Source of the DNA: Schoenoplectus triqueter
Lineage: Eukaryota > Streptophyta > Magnoliopsida > Poales > Cyperaceae
Assembly: GCA_964058805.1 (NCBI GenBank)
Contig: CAXKVV010000051.1
Location: forward strand, 1 to 64,000
Reading direction: 5' to 3'
Length of the DNA stretch: 64,000 nt
The translations under genes and the position numbers were made by a program. The notes beneath the pieces are model-generated. The model ran no database searches. It was not told the DNA's origin and saw nothing but the letters and a program-made list of their open reading frames with translations. Shown here piece after piece: positions 13,310 to 26,315 of this stretch (its first letter is position 1; each line of letters begins with the position of its first letter).

Positions 13310-16300
13310 CCCGTTTTCAAGTTTTGTGCGCCCGGACTCATTTTCGTCGGAAGCGAGGGCCTCGGGTCCCGTTTTCATGTTTTGCGCGCCCGAACTCATT
13401 TTCGGCGGTATCGAGGGCGTCGGGTCCCGTTTTAATGTTTTGCGCGCCCGGACTCATTTTCGGCGGTACCGAGGGTGTCGGGTGCCGTTTTCATGTTTTG
13501 AGCGCCCGGACTCGTTTTCGGCGGTACCGAGGGCGTCGGGTCCCGTTTTCATGTTTTGCGCGCCCGGACACGTTTTCGGCGTTACCGATGGCGTCGGGTT
13601 CCGTTTTCAAGATTTGCGCGCCCGGACTCATTTACGGCGGGACCGAGGGCGTCGGGTCCCGTTTTCATGTTTTGCGCGCCCGGATTCGTTTTCGGCGGTA
13701 CTGGGGGCGTCGGGTCCCGTTTTCAAGATTTGCGCGCCCGGACTAGTTTTCGACAGTACCGAGGGCGTCGGGTATCTTTTTCATGCTTTGCGCGCCCGGA
13801 CTCGTTTTCGGCGGTACCGAGGGTGTCGGTTACCGTTTACATGTTTTGCGCGCCCAGACCCATTTTCGGCAGTACCGAGGGCGTCGGGTCCCGTTTTCAT
13901 GTTTTGCGCGCCCGGACTCCTTTTCGGCGGTACTGAGGGCGTCGGGTGCCGTTTTCATGTTTTGCGCGCCCGGACTCGTTTTCGGCGGTACCGAGGGCGT
14001 CGGGTCCCGTTTTTATGTTTTGTGCGCCCGGACTCGTTTTCGGCGGTACTGAGGGCGTCGGGTGCCGTTTTCATGCTTTGCGCGCCCGGACTCGTTTTCG
14101 GCGGTACCGAGGGTGTCGGGTATCATTTTCATGTTTTGCGCGCCCAGACCCATTTTCGGCGGAACCGAGGGCGTCGGGTCCCGTTTTCATGTTTTGCGCG
14201 CCCCGCCTCATTTTCGGCGGTACCGAGGGCGTCGGGTCCCGTTTTCATGTTTTGCGCGCCCGGATTCGTTTTCGGCGGTACTGGGGGCGTCGGGTCCCGT
14301 TTTCAAGATTTGCGCGCCTGGACTCGTTTTCGACGGTACCGTGGGCGTCGGGTATCTTTTTCATGCTATGCGCGCCCGGACTCGTTTTCGGCGGTACCGA
14401 GGGTGTCGGTTACCGTTTTCATGTTTTGCGCGCCCAGACCCATTTTCGGCGGTACCGAGGGCGTCGGGTCCCGTTTTCATGTTTTGCGCGCCCGGAGTCG
14501 TTTTCGGCGGTACGGGGGGCTTCGGGTCCTGTTTTCAAGATTTGCGCGCCCGGACTCGTTTTCGACGGTACCGAGGGCGTCGGGTACCGTTTTCATGTTT
14601 TGCGCGCCCGGACTCATTTTCGCCGGTACCGAGGGCGTCGGGTCCCGTTTTCATGTTTTGCGCGCCCGGATTGCGCGCCCGGACTCGTTTTCGGCGGTAC
14701 CGAGGGCGTCGGTTATCTTTTTCATGCTATGCGCGCCCGGACTCGTTTTCGGCGGTACCGAGGGCGTCGGGTCCCGTTTTCATGTTTTGCGCGCCCGGAC
14801 TCCTTTTCGGCGGTACTTAGGGCGTCGGGTGCCGTTTTCATGTTTTGTGCGCCCGGACTCGTTTTCGGCGGTACCGAGGGCGTCGGGTCCCGTTTTTATG
14901 TTTTGTGCGCCCGGACTCGTTTTCGGCGGTACCGAGGGCGTCGGGTTCCGTTTTCTTGTTTTGCGCGCCCGGATTCGTTTGAGGCGGTACCGGGGGCGTC
15001 GGGTCCCGTTTTCAAGATTTGCGCGCCCGGACTCATTTTCGGCGGTACCATGGGCGTCGGGACCCGTTTTCATATTTTGCGCGCCCGGACTCGTTTTCGG
15101 CGGTACCGAGGGCGTCGGGTATCTTTTTCATGTTTTGCGCGCCCGGATTCGTTTGAGGCGGTACCGAGGGCGTCGGGTCCCGTTTTCATGTTTTGCGCGC
15201 CCGGACACGTTTTCGGCGTTACCGATGGCGTCGGGTTCCGTTTTCAAGATTTGCGCGCCCGGACTCATTTTCGGCGGGACCGAGGGCGTCGGGTCCCGTT
15301 TTCATGTTTTGCGCGCCCGGATTCGTTTTCGGCGGTACTGGGGGCGTCGGGTCCCGTTTTCAAGATTTGCGCGCCTGGACTCGTTTTCGACGGTACCGAG
15401 GGCGTCGGGTATCTTTTTCATGCTATGCGCGCCCGGACTCGTTTTCGGCGGTACCGAGGGTGTCAGTTACCGTTTTCATGTTTTGCGCGCCCAGACCCAT
15501 TTTCGGCGGTACCGAGGGCGTCGGGCCCCGTTTTCATGTTTTGCGCGCCCGGACTCCTTTTCGGCGGTACCGAGGGCGTCGGGTGCCGTTTTCATGTTTT
15601 GCGCGCCCGGACTCGTTTTCGGCGGTACCGAGGGCGTCGGGTCCCGTTTTTATGTTTTGCGCGCCCGGACTCGTTTTCGGCGGTACTGAGGGCGTCGGGT
15701 GCCGTTTTCATGTTTTGCGCGCCCGGACTCGTTTTCGGCGGTACCGAGGGCGTCGGGTCCCGTTTTTATGTTTTGCGCGCCCCCGGACTCGTTTTCGGCG
15801 GTACCGATGGCGTCGAGTATCTTTTTCATGTTTTGCGCGCCCGGACTCGTTTTCGGCGGTACCGAGGGCGTCGGGTCCCGTTTTTCATGTTTTGCGTGCC
15901 CGGACTCGTTTTCGGCGGTACCGAGGGCGTCGGGACCCGTTTCAAGTTTTGCACACGCGGACTCATTTTCGGCGGTACTGAGGGCGTCGGGTCCCGTTTT
16001 CAAGTTTTGCGCGCCCGGACTCATTTTCGGCGGTACCGAGGGCGTCGGGTATCTTTTTCATGCTTTGCGCGCCCGGACTCGTTTTCGGCGGTACCGAGGG
16101 AGTCGGGTCCCGTTTTCATGTTTTGCGCGCCAAGACCCATTTTCGGCGATACCGAGGGCGTCGGGTCCCGTTTTCATGTTTTGCGCGCCCGGACTCGTTT
16201 TCGGCGGTACCGAGGGCGTCGGGACCCGTTTTCAAGTTTTGCGCGCCCGGACTCGTTTTCGGCGGTAGCGAGCGCCTCGGGTCCCGTTTTCATGTTTTGC

Positions 16301-19300
16301 GCGCCCGGACTCGTTTTCGGCGGTACCGAGGGCGTCGAGTATCTTTTTCATGTTTTGCGCGCCCGGACTCGTTTTCGGCGGTACCGAGGGCGTCGGGTCC
16401 CGTTTTCATGTTTTGCGCTCCCGGATTCGTTTTTGGCGGTACCGAGGGCGTCGGGACCCGTTTTCAAGTTTTGCGCGCCCAGACTCGTTTTCGGCGGTAG
16501 CGAGGGCCTCGGGTCCCGTTTTCATGTTTTGCGCGCCCGAACTCCTTTTCGGCGGTATCGAGGGCGTCGGGTCCCGTTTTCATGTTTTGCGCGCCCGGAC
16601 TCATTTTCGGCGGTACCGAGGGCGTCGGGTCCCGTTTTCATGTTTTGCTCGCCCGGACACGTTTTCGGCGTTACCGATGGAGTCGGGTTCCGTTTTCAAG
16701 ATTTGCGCGCCCGGACTCGTTTTCGGCGGTACCGAGGGCGTCGGGTCCCGTTTTCATGTTTTGCGCGCCCGGACTCGTTTTCGGCCGTACCGAGGGTGTC
16801 GGGTACCGTTTTCATGTTTTGCGCGCCCCGCTTCATTTTCGGCGGTACCGAGGGCGTCGGGTCCCGTTTTCATGTTTTGCGCGCCCGGAGTCGTTTTCGG
16901 CGGTACGGGGGGCTTCGGGTCCTGTTTTCAAGATTTGCGCGCCCGGACTCGTTTTCGACGGTACCGAGGGCGTCGGGTACCGTTTTCATGTTTTGCGCGC
17001 CCGGATTCATTTTCGCCGGTACCGAGGGCGTCGGGTCCCGTTTTCATGTTTTGCGCGCCCGGATTGCGCGCCCGGACTCGTTTTCGGCGGTACCGAGGGC
17101 GTCGGGTCCCGTTTTCATGTTTTGCGCGCCCGGACTCCTTTTCGGCGGTACTTAGGGCGTCGGGTGCCGTTTTCATGTTTTGCGCGCCCGGACTCGTTTT
17201 CGGCGGTACCGAGGGCGTCGGGTCCCGTTTTTATGTTTTGCGCGCCCGGACTCGTTTTCGGCGGTACCGAGGGCGTCGGGTTCCGTTTTCTTGTTTTGCG
17301 CGCCCGGATTCGTTTGAGGCGGTACCGGGGGCGTCGGGTCCCGTTTTCAAGATTTGCGCGCCCGGACTCATTTTCGGCGGTACCATGGGCGTCGGGTCCC
17401 GTTTTCATATTTTGCGCGCCCGGACTCGTTTTCGGCGGTACCGAGGGCGTCGGGTATCTTTTTCATGTTTTGCGCGCCCGGACTCGTTTTCGGCGGTACC
17501 GAGGGCGTCGGGTATCTTTTTCTTGTTTTGCGCGCCCGGACTCGTTTTCGGCGGTACCGAGGGCGTCGGGTATCTTTATCATGTTTTGCGCGCCCGGACT
17601 CGTTTTCGGCGGTACCGAGGGCGTCGGGTCCCGTTTTCATGTTTTGCGCGCCCGGACTCGTTTTCGGCCGTACCGAGGGTGTCGGGTACCGTTTTCATGT
17701 TTTGCGCGCCCCGCTTCATTTTCGGCGGTACCGAGGGCGTCGGGTCCCGTTTTCATGTTTTGCGCGCCCGGAGTCGTTTTCGGCGGTACGGGGGGCTTCG
17801 GGTCCTGTTTTCAAGATTTGCGCGCCCGGACTCGTTTTCGACGGTACCGAGGGCGTCGGGTCCCGTTTTCATGTTTTGCACGCCCGGATTGCGCGCCCGG
17901 ACTCGTTTTCGGCGGTACCGAGGGCGTCGGGTATCTTTTTCATGCTATGCGCGCCCGGACTCGTTTTCGGCGGTACCGAGGGCGTCGGGTACCGTTTTCA
18001 TGTTTTGCGCGCCCCGACCTATTTTCGGCGGTACCGAGGGCGTCAGGTCCCGTTTTCATGTTTTGCGCGCCCGGACTCCTTTTCGGCGGTACTTAGGGCG
18101 TCGGGTGCCGTTTTCATGTTTTGCGCGCCCGGACTCGTTTTCGGCGGTACCGAGGGCGTCGGGTCCCGTTTTTATGTTTTGCGCGCCCGGACTCGTTTTC
18201 GGCGGTACCGAGGGCGTCGGGTTCCGTTTTCTTGTTTAGCGCGCCCGGATTCGTTTGAGGCGGTACCGGGGGCGTCGGGTCCCGTTTTCAAGATTTGCGC
18301 GCCCGGACTCATTTTCGGCGGTACCGTGGGCGTCGGGTGCCGTTTTCATATTTTGCGCGCCCGGACTCGTTTTCGGCGGTACCGAGGGCGTCGGGTATCT
18401 TTTTCATGTTTTGCGCGCCCGGACTCGTTTTCGGCGGTACCGAGGGCGTCAGGTAACTTTTTCTTGTTTTGCGCGCCCGGACTCGTTTTCGGCGGTACCG
18501 AGGGCGTCGGGTATCTTTATCATGTTTTGCGCGCCCGGACTCGTTTTCGGCGGTACCGAGGGCGTCGGGTACCGTTTTCATGTTTTGCGCGCCCGGACTC
18601 ATTTTCGCCGGTACCGAGGGCGTCGGGTCCCGTTTTCATGTTTTGCGCGCACGAACTCGTTTTCGGCGGTACCGAGGGCGTCGGGTATCTTTTTCATGCT
18701 ATGCGCGCCCGGACTCGTTTTCTGCGGTACCGAGGGCGTCGGGTACCGTTTTCATGTTTTGCGCGCCCCGACCCATTTTCGGCGGTACCGAGGGCGTCGG
18801 GTCCCGTTTTCATGTTTTGCGCGCCCGGACTCCTTTTCGGCGGTACTTAGGGCGTCGGGTGTCGTTTTCATGTTTTGCGCACCCGGACTCGTTTTCGGCG
18901 GTACCGAGGGCGTCGGGTCCCGTTTTTATGTTTTGCGCGCCCGTACTCGTTTTCGGCGGTACCGAGGACGTCGGGTTCCGTTTTCTTGTTTTGCGCGCCC
19001 GGATTCGTTTGAGGCGGTACCGGGGGCGTCGGGTCCCGTTTTCAAGATTTCCGCGCCCGGACTCATTTTCGGCGGTACCGTGGGCGTCGGGTCCCGTTTT
19101 CATGTTTTGCGCGCCCGGATTCATTTTCGCCGGTACCGAGGGCGTCGGGTCCCGTTTTCATGTTTTGCGCGCCCGGATTGCGCGCCCGGACTCGTTTTCG
19201 GCGGTACCGAGGGCGTCGGTTATCTTTTTCATGCTATGCGCGCCCGGACTCATTTTCGGCGGTACCGAGGGCGTCGGGTCCCGTTTTCATGTTTTGCGCG

Positions 19301-19432
19301 CCCGGACTCCTTTTCGGCAGTACTTAGGGCGTCGGGTGCCGTTTTCATGTTTTGCGCGCCCGGACTCGTTTTCGGCGGTACCGAGGGCGTCGGGTCCCGT
19401 TTTTATGTTTTGCGCGCCCGGACTCGTTTTCG
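13310..19432. repeat. Long duplicated segment S1 (partner 58,391-64,000)
   Basis: This stretch of satellite reappears about 44.5 kb downstream. From about 14,210 on, the offset is 44,511 bp. It becomes 44,510 after a one-base loss in the partner near 59,680, and 44,568 after about 17,080, where the partner holds one extra monomer. At the left end, 13,310-13,700 matches with an offset of 45,091, so ten monomers (580 bp) present here are missing from the partner. Stretches of several hundred bases, such as 15,699-16,500, look identical in both. Rare private marks are shared, including GCGCGCCCCCGG near 15,777 and the 13-bp remnant at 14,668. Confidence 0.9.
14668..14680. repeat. 13-bp monomer remnant
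   Basis: GGATTGCGCGCCC sits between two full monomers. It is the first five bases of a GGATT-type monomer joined to the last eight, as if 45 bp were deleted. The same remnant recurs at 17,061, 17,886, 19,175, 20,058, 22,057, 59,179 (last base T), 61,571, 62,454 and 63,743. A 14-bp form (GGAT joined to ATGCGCGCCC) is at 21,347. These remnants account exactly for the non-integer length of HOR-B. Confidence 0.9.
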
Positions 19433-22400
19433 GCGGTACCGAGGGCGTCGGGTTCCGTTTTCTTGTTTTGCGCGCCCGGATTCGTTTGAGGCGGTACCGG
19501 GGGCGTCGGGTCCCGTTTTCAAGATTTGCGCGCCCGGACTCATTTTCGGCGGTACCATGGGCGTCGGGTCCCGTTTTCATATTTTGCGCGCCCGGACTCG
19601 TTTTCGGCGGTACCGAGGGCGTCGGGTATCTTTTTCATGTTTTGCGCGCCCGGACTCGTTTTCGGCGGTACCGAGGGCGTCGGGTATCTTTTTCTTGTTT
19701 TGCGCGCCCGGACTCGTTTTCGGCGGTACCGAGGGCGTCGGGTATCTTTATCATGTTTTGCGCGCCCGGACTCGTTTTCGGCGGTACCGAGGGCGTCGGG
19801 TCCCGTTTTCATGTTTTGCGCGCCCGGACTCGTTTTCGGCCGTACCGAGGGTGTCGGGTACCGTTTTCATGTTTTGCGCGCCCCGCTTCATTTTCGGCGG
19901 TACCGAGGGCGTCGGGTCCCGTTTTCATGTTTTGCGCGCCCGGAGTCGTTTTCGGCGGTACGGGGGGCTTCGGGTCCTGTTTTCAAGATTTGCGCGCCCG
20001 GACTCGTTTTCGACGGTACCGAGGGCGTCGGGTCCCGTTTTCATGTTTTGCACGCCCGGATTGCGCGCCCGGACTCGTTTTCGGCGGTACCGAGGGCGTC
20101 GGGTATCTTTTTCATGCTATGCGCGCCCGGACTCGTTTTCGGCGGTACCGAGGGCGTCGGGTACCGTTTTCATGTTTTGCGCGCCCCGACCTATTTTCGG
20201 CGGTACCGAGGGCGTCAGGTCCCGTTTTCATGTTTTGCGCGCCCGGACTCCTTTTCGGCGGTACTTAGGGCGTCGGGTGCCGTTTTCATGTTTTGCGCGC
20301 CCGGACTCGTTTTCGGCGGTACCGAGGGCGTCGGGTCCCGTTTTTATGTTTTGCGCGCCCGGACTCGTTTTCGGCGGTACCGAGGGCGTCGGGTTCCGTT
20401 TTCTTGTTTAGCGCGCCCGGATTCGTTTGAGGCGGTACCGGGGGCGTCGGGTCCCGTTTTCAAGATTTGCGCGCCCGGACTCATTTTCGGCGGTACCGTG
20501 GGCGTCGGGTGCCGTTTTCATATTTTGCGCGCCCGGACTCGTTTTCGGCGGTACCGAGGGCGTCGGGTATCTTTTTCATGTTTTGCGCGCCCGGACTCGT
20601 TTTCGGCGGTACCGAGGGCGTCAGGTAACTTTTTCTTGTTTTGCGCGCCCGGACTCGTTTTCGGCGGTACCGAGGGCGTCGGGTATCTTTATCATGTTTT
20701 GCGCGCCCGGACTCGTTTTCGGCGGTACCGAGGGCGTCGGGTACCGTTTTCATGTTTTGCGCGCCCGGACTCATTTTCGCCGGTACCGAGGGCGTCGGGT
20801 CCCGTTTTCATGTTTTGCGCGCACGAACTCGTTTTCGGCGGTACCGAGGGCGTCGGGTATCTTTTTCATGCTATGCGCGCCCGGACTCGTTTTCTGCGGT
20901 ACCGAGGGCGTCGGGTACCGTTTTCATGTTTTGCGCGCCCCGACCCATTTTCGGCGGTACCGAGGGCGTCGGGTCCCGTTTTCATGTTTTGCGCGCCCGG
21001 ACTCCTTTTCGGCGGTACTTAGGGCGTCGGGTGTCGTTTTCATGTTTTGCGCACCCGGACTCGTTTTCGGCGGTACCGAGGGCGTCGGGTCCCGTTTTTA
21101 TGTTTTGCGCGCCCGTACTCGTTTTCGGCGGTACCGAGGACGTCGGGTTCCGTTTTCTTGTTTTGCGCGCCCGGATTCGTTTGAGGCGGTACCGGGGGCG
21201 TCGGGTCCCGTTTTCAAGATTTCCGCGCCCGGACTCATTTTCGGCGGTACCGTGGGCGTCGGGTCCCGTTTTCATGTTTTGCGCGCCCGGATTCATTTTC
21301 GCCGGTACCGAGGGCGTCGGGTCCCGTTTTCATGTTTTGCGCGCCCGGATATGCGCGCCCGGACTCGTTTTCGGCGGTACCGAGGGCGTCGGTTATCTTT
21401 TTCATGCTATGCGCGCCCGGACTCATTTTCGGCGGTACCGAGGGCGTCGGGTCCCGTTTTCATGTTTTGCGCGCCCGGACTCCTTTTCGGCGGTACTTAG
21501 GGCGTCGGGTGCCGTTTTCATGTTTTGCGCGCCCGGACTCGTTTTCGGCGGTACCGAGGGCGTCGGGTCCCGTTTTTATGTTTTGCGCGCCCGGACTCGT
21601 TTTCGGCGGTACCGAGGGCGTCGGGTTCCGTTTTCTTGTTTTGCGCGCCCGGATTCGTTTGAGGCGGTACCGGGGGCGTCGGGTCCCGTTTTCAAGATTT
21701 GCGCGCCCGGACTCATTTTCGGCGGTACCATGGGCGTCGGGTCCCGTTTTCATATTTTGCGCGCCCGGACTCGTTTTCGGCGGTACCGAGGGCGTCGGGT
21801 ATCTTTTTCATGTTTTGCGCGCCCGGACTCGTTTTCGGCGGTACCGAGGGCGTCGGGTATCCTTTTCTTGTTTTGCGCGCCCGGACTCGTTTTCGGCGGT
21901 ACCGAGGGCGTCGGGTATCTTTATCATGTTTTGCGCGCCCGGACTCGTTTTCGACGGTACCGAGGGCGTCGGGTGCCGTTTTCATGTTTTGCGCGCCCGG
22001 ACTCATTTTCGCCGGGACCGAGGGCGTCGGGTCCCGTTTTCATGTTTTGCACGCCCGGATTGCGCGCCCGGACTCGTTTTCGGCGGTACCGAGGGCGTCG
22101 GGTATCTTTTTCATGCTATGCGCGCCCGGACTCGTTTTCGGCGGTACCGAGGGCGTCGGGTACCGTTTTCATGTTTTGCGCGCCCCGACCCATTTTCGGC
22201 GGTACCGAGGGCGTCAGGTCCCGTTTTCATGTTTTGCGCGCCCGGACTCCTTTTCGGCGGTACTTAGGGCGTCGGGTGCCGTTTTCATGTTTTGCGCGCC
22301 CGGACTCGTTTTCGGCGGTACCGAGGGCGTCGGGTACCGTTTTTATGTTTTGCGCGCCCGGACTCGTTTTCGGCGGTACCGAGGGCGTCGGGTTCCGTTT

Positions 22401-23270
22401 TCTTGTTTAGCGCGCCCGGATTCGTTTGAGGCGGTACCGGGGGCGTCGGGTCCCGTTTTCAAGATTTGCGCGCCCGGACTCATTTTCGGCGGTACCGTGG
22501 GCGTCGGGTGCCGTTTTCATATTTTGCGCGCCCGGACTCGTTTTCGGCGGTACCGAGGGCGTCGGGTATCTTTTTCATGTTTTGCGCGCCCGGACTCGTT
22601 TTCGGCGGTACCGAGGGCGTCGGGTAACTTTTTCTTGTTTTGCGCGCCCGGACTCGTTTTCGGCGGTACCGAGGGCGTCGGGTATCTTTATCATGTTTTG
22701 CGCGCCCGGACTCGTTTTCGGCGGTACCGAGGGCGTCGGGTACCGTTTTCATGTTTTGCGCGCCCGGACTCATTTTCGCCGGTACCGAGGGCGTCGGGTC
22801 CCGTTTTCATGTTTTGCGCGCACGAACTCGTTTTCGGCGGTACCGAGGGCGTCGGGTATCTTTTTCATGCTATGCGCGCCCGGACTCGTTTTCTGCGGTA
22901 CCGAGGGCGTCGGGTACCGTTTTCATGTTTTGCGCGCCCCGACCCATTTTCGGCGGTACCGAGGGCGTCGGGTCCCGTTTTCATGTTTTGCGCGCCCGGA
23001 CTCCTTTTCGGCGGTACTTAGGGCGTCGGGTGTCGTTTTCATGTTTTGCGCACCCGGACTCGTTTTCGGCGGTACCGAGGGCGTCGGGTCCCGTTTTTAT
23101 GTTTTGCGCGCCCGTACTCGTTTTCGGCGGTACCGAGGACGTCGGGTTCCGTTTTCTTGTTTTGCGCGCCCGGATTCGTTTGAGGCGGTACCGGGGGCGT
23201 CGGGTCCCGTTTTCAAGATTTCCGCGCCCGGACTCATTTTCGGCGGTACCGTGGGCGTCGGGTCCCGTTT
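17078..23270. repeat. Higher-order repeat HOR-B, period 2,172 bp (37 monomers + 2 remnants)
   Basis: Monomer order repeats at 2,172 bp: 17,354 matches 19,526, and 18,255 matches 20,427. The period is 37 x 58 plus two 13-bp monomer remnants (GGATTGCGCGCCC). The third copy is offset by 2,173 because one remnant is 14 bp (21,347-21,360). It then falls to 1,999 because three monomers (174 bp) are lost before 22,426. Copies one and two are nearly identical over the stretches compared. The regular order ends near 23,270. A further 1.1 copies lie in S2 at the right end of the window. Confidence 0.9.
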
Positions 23271-25977
23271 TCATATTTTGCGCGCCTGGACTCGTTTTCG
23301 GCGGTACCGAGGGCGTCGGGTATCTTTTTCATGTTTTACGCGCCGGGACTCGTTTTCGGCGGTACCGAGGGCGTCGGGTATCTTTTTCTTGTTTTGCGCG
23401 CCCGGACTCGTTTTCGGCGGTACCGAGGGCGTCGGGTATCTTTTTCTTGTTTTGCGCGCCCGGACTCGTTTTCGGCGGTACCGAGGGCGTCGGGTATCTT
23501 TATCATGTTTTGCGCGCCCGGACTCGTTTTCGGCCGTACCGAGGGCGTCGGGTCCCGTTTTCATGTTTTGCGCGCCCGGACTCATTTTCGGCGGTACCGA
23601 GGACGTCGGGTCCCGTTTTCATGTTTTGCGCACCCGGACTCGTTTTCAGCGGTACCGAGGGCGTCGGGTATCTTTTTCATGCTTTGCGCGCCCGGACTCG
23701 TTTTCGGCGGTAGCGAGGGCCTCGGGTCCCGTTTTCATGTTTTACGCGTCCGGACTCGTTTTCGGCGGTACCGAGGGCGTCGGGTATCTTTTTCATGTTT
23801 TGCGGGCACAGACTCGTTTTCGGCGGTACCGAGGGCGTCGGGTATCTTTTTCATGTTTTGCGCGCCCGGACTCGTTTTCGGCGGTACCGAGGGCGTCGGG
23901 TCCCGTTTTCATGTTTTGCGCGCCCGGACTCATTTTCGGCGGTACCGAGGGCGTCGGGTCCCGTTTTCATGTTTTGCGCGCCCGGACTCATTTTCGGCGG
24001 TACTGAGGGCGTCGGGTGCCGTTTTCATGTTTTGCGCGCCCGGACTCGTTTTCGGCGTTACCGATGGCGTCGTGTTCCGTTTTCAAGATTTGCGCGCTCG
24101 GACTCATTTTCGGCGGTACCGAGGGCGTCGGGTCTCGTTTTTATGTTTTGCGCGCTCGGACTCATTTTCGGCGGTACCGAGGGCGTCGGGTCCCGTTTTC
24201 ATGTTTTGCGCGCCCGGATTCGTTTTCGGCGGTACCGGGGGCGTCGGGTCCCGTTTTCAAGATTTGCGCGCTCGGACTCATTTTCGGCGGTACCGAGGGC
24301 CTCGGGCGCCGTTTTCATGTCTTGCCCGCCCCGACACGTTTTCGGCGATACCGAGGACGTCCGATCCCTTTTTCTTGTTTTGCGCGCCCGGACTCGTTTT
24401 CGGCGGTACCGAGGGCGTATTGTCCGATTTTCATGTTTTGCGCTCCCGGACACGTTTTCGGCGGTACTGAGGGACTCGTGTCCCGTTTACAAGATTTGCG
24501 CGCCCGGACTCGTTTTTGGCGGTACCGAGGGCGTCGGGTCCCGTTTTCAAGATTTGCGCGCCCGGACTCGTTTTCGGCGGTACCGAGGGCCTCGGGTCCC
24601 GTTTTCAGGTCTTGCCCGCCCCGACTCGTTTTCGGCGGTACCGAGGGCGTCCGATCCCTTTTTCTTGTTTTGCGCGCCCGGACTCATTTTCGGCGGTACC
24701 GAGGGCGTATTGTCCCATTTTCATGTTTTGCGCTCCCGGACACGTTTTCGGCGGTACCGAGGGACTCGTGTCCCGTTATCAAGATTTGCGCGCCCGGATC
24801 GTTTTCGGCGGTACCGAGGGCGTCGGGTCACGTTTTCAAGATTTGCGCGCCCGGACTCGTTTTCGGCGGTACCGAGGGCCTCGGGTCCCGTTTTCAAGAT
24901 TTGCGCGCTCGAACTCCTTTTCGGCGGTACCGAGGGTGTCGGGTCCCGTTTTTATGTTTTACGCGCCCAGACTCATTTTCGGCGGTACCGAGGGCGTCGG
25001 GTCCCGTTTTCATGTTTTGCGCTCCCGGACTCGTTTTCGGCGGTACCGAGGGCGTCGGGACCCGTTTTCAAGTTTTGCGCGCCCGGACTCGTTTTCGGCG
25101 GTAGCGAGGGCCTCGGGTCCCGTTTTCATGTTTTGCGCGCCCGAACTCGTTTTCGGCGGTACCGAGGGCGTCGGGTATCTTTTTCATGTTTTGCGCGCCG
25201 GGACTCGTTTTCGGCGGTACCGAGGGCGTCGGGTATCTTTTTCATGTTTTGCGCGCCCGGACTCGTTTTCGGCGGTACCGAGGGCGTCGGGTCCCGTTTT
25301 CATGTTTTGCGCGCCCCGACTCATTTTCGGCGGTACCGAGGGCGTCGGGTCCCGTTTTCATGTTTTGCGCGCCCGGACTCGTTTTCGGCGTTACCGATGG
25401 CGTCGTGTTCCGTTTTCAAGATTTGCGCGCTCGGACTCATTTTCGGCGGTACCGAGGATGTCGGGTCCCGTTTTTATGTTTTGCGCGCTCGGACTCATTT
25501 TCAGCGGTACCGAGGGCGTCGGGTCCCGTTTTCATGTTTTGCGCGCCCGGATTCGTTTTCGGCGGTACCGGGGGCGTCGGGTCCCGTTTTCAAGATTTGC
25601 GCGCTCGGACTCATTTTCGGCGGTACCGAGGGCCTCGGGTGTCGTTTTCATGTCTTGCCCGCCCCGACTCGTTTTCGGCGGTACCGGGGGCGTCCGATCC
25701 CTTTTTCTTGTTTTGCGCGCCCGGACTCATTTTCGGCGGTACCGAGGGCGTATTGTCCCATTTTCATGTTTTGCGCTCCCGGACACGTTTTCGGCGGTAC
25801 CGAGGGACTCGTGTCCCGTTATCAAGATTTGCGCGCCCGGATCGTTTTCGGCGATACCGAGGGCGTCGGGTCCCGTTTTCAAGATTTGCGCGCCCGGACT
25901 CGTTTTCGACGGTACCGAGGGCCTCGGGTCCCGTTTTCAAGATTTGCGCGCTCGAACTCCTTTTCGGCGGTACCGAG
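23271..25977. repeat. Satellite mosaic with a 1,333-bp duplicated block
   Basis: Regular HOR-B order ends and monomers become mixed. A block around 24,050-24,750 recurs around 25,380-26,000 at an offset of 1,333 bp (23 monomers less one base). It is marked by GGCGTTACCGATGGCGTCGTG at its left side. Both contain the 3-monomer cassette with GTCCGATCCC and GTATTGTCC. Single-base and two-base losses occur at GCCCGGATCG (near 24,798 and 25,838). No gene or promoter is seen. Confidence 0.75.
25970..25977. repeat. 8-bp target-site duplication, left
   Basis: GTACCGAG lies immediately before the hAT-like element and is repeated at 26,327-26,334 immediately after it. It is part of the normal monomer (positions 17-24), and each monomer has only one copy, so the second copy arose on insertion. 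Confidence 0.9.
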
Positions 25978-25988
25978 TAGAGGTGGCA
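25978..25988 (+). repeat. Terminal inverted repeat, left, of hAT-like element
   Basis: TAGAGGTGGCA is the left end. It pairs exactly with the complement at 26,316-26,326. Beyond 11 bp the ends are not inverted copies: both subterminal regions carry CCCGA repeats in the same direction. Confidence 0.9.
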
Positions 25989-26315
25989 GAACCCGACCCG
26001 ACCCGACAAACCCGCCCGACCCGCCCGGACCCGAACCCGACCCAACCCGCCCGGACCCGAACCCGACCCGACCCGATTTTTTAAGAAAGTCAAACTGACC
26101 CGACCCGACCCGAACCCGACCTGACCCGACCCGACCCGAGATCAAATGGCCTTCAATCCAATCGAAATCTATCAACGATCTGAAAAAACACAACATATAA
26201 ATTGACCCGACCCGACCCGACCCTGACCCGACCCGGCCCGACCCGATTTCTTCTAGAAAGTCAAACTGACCCGACCCGCCCGACCCGAACCCAAACCCGA
26301 CCCGACCCGCCCGAT
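25989..26315. repeat. CCCGA-rich interior of the hAT-like element
   Basis: The interior is a degenerate array of CCCGA and ACCCG units with short AT-rich islands (about 26,076-26,095, 26,140-26,205 and 26,246-26,266). The two blocks beginning AGAAAGTCAAACTGACC point to an internal duplication of roughly 171 bp. No reading frame with recognisable protein content is present. The units are not the plant telomere repeat TTTAGGG. Confidence 0.85.

Noticed and set aside
13946..17155. Long plus-strand open frames (here 1,069 codons) as arginine- and phenylalanine-rich repeat proteins
   Set aside because: They arise in every phase of a stop-free 58-bp satellite, overlap each other in all three frames, start at arbitrary ATGs within monomers and end at chance variants such as TACTTAGG. 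No promoter, domain or codon signal supports them.
25764..26196. Small proteins crossing the CCCGA element
   Set aside because: The frames are low-complexity translations of CCCGA repeats fused to satellite and have no recognisable domain.
25989..26315. CCCGA array as an interstitial telomere repeat
   Set aside because: The unit is not TTTAGGG or a known plant telomere variant, and the stretch is bounded by transposon ends with a target duplication.
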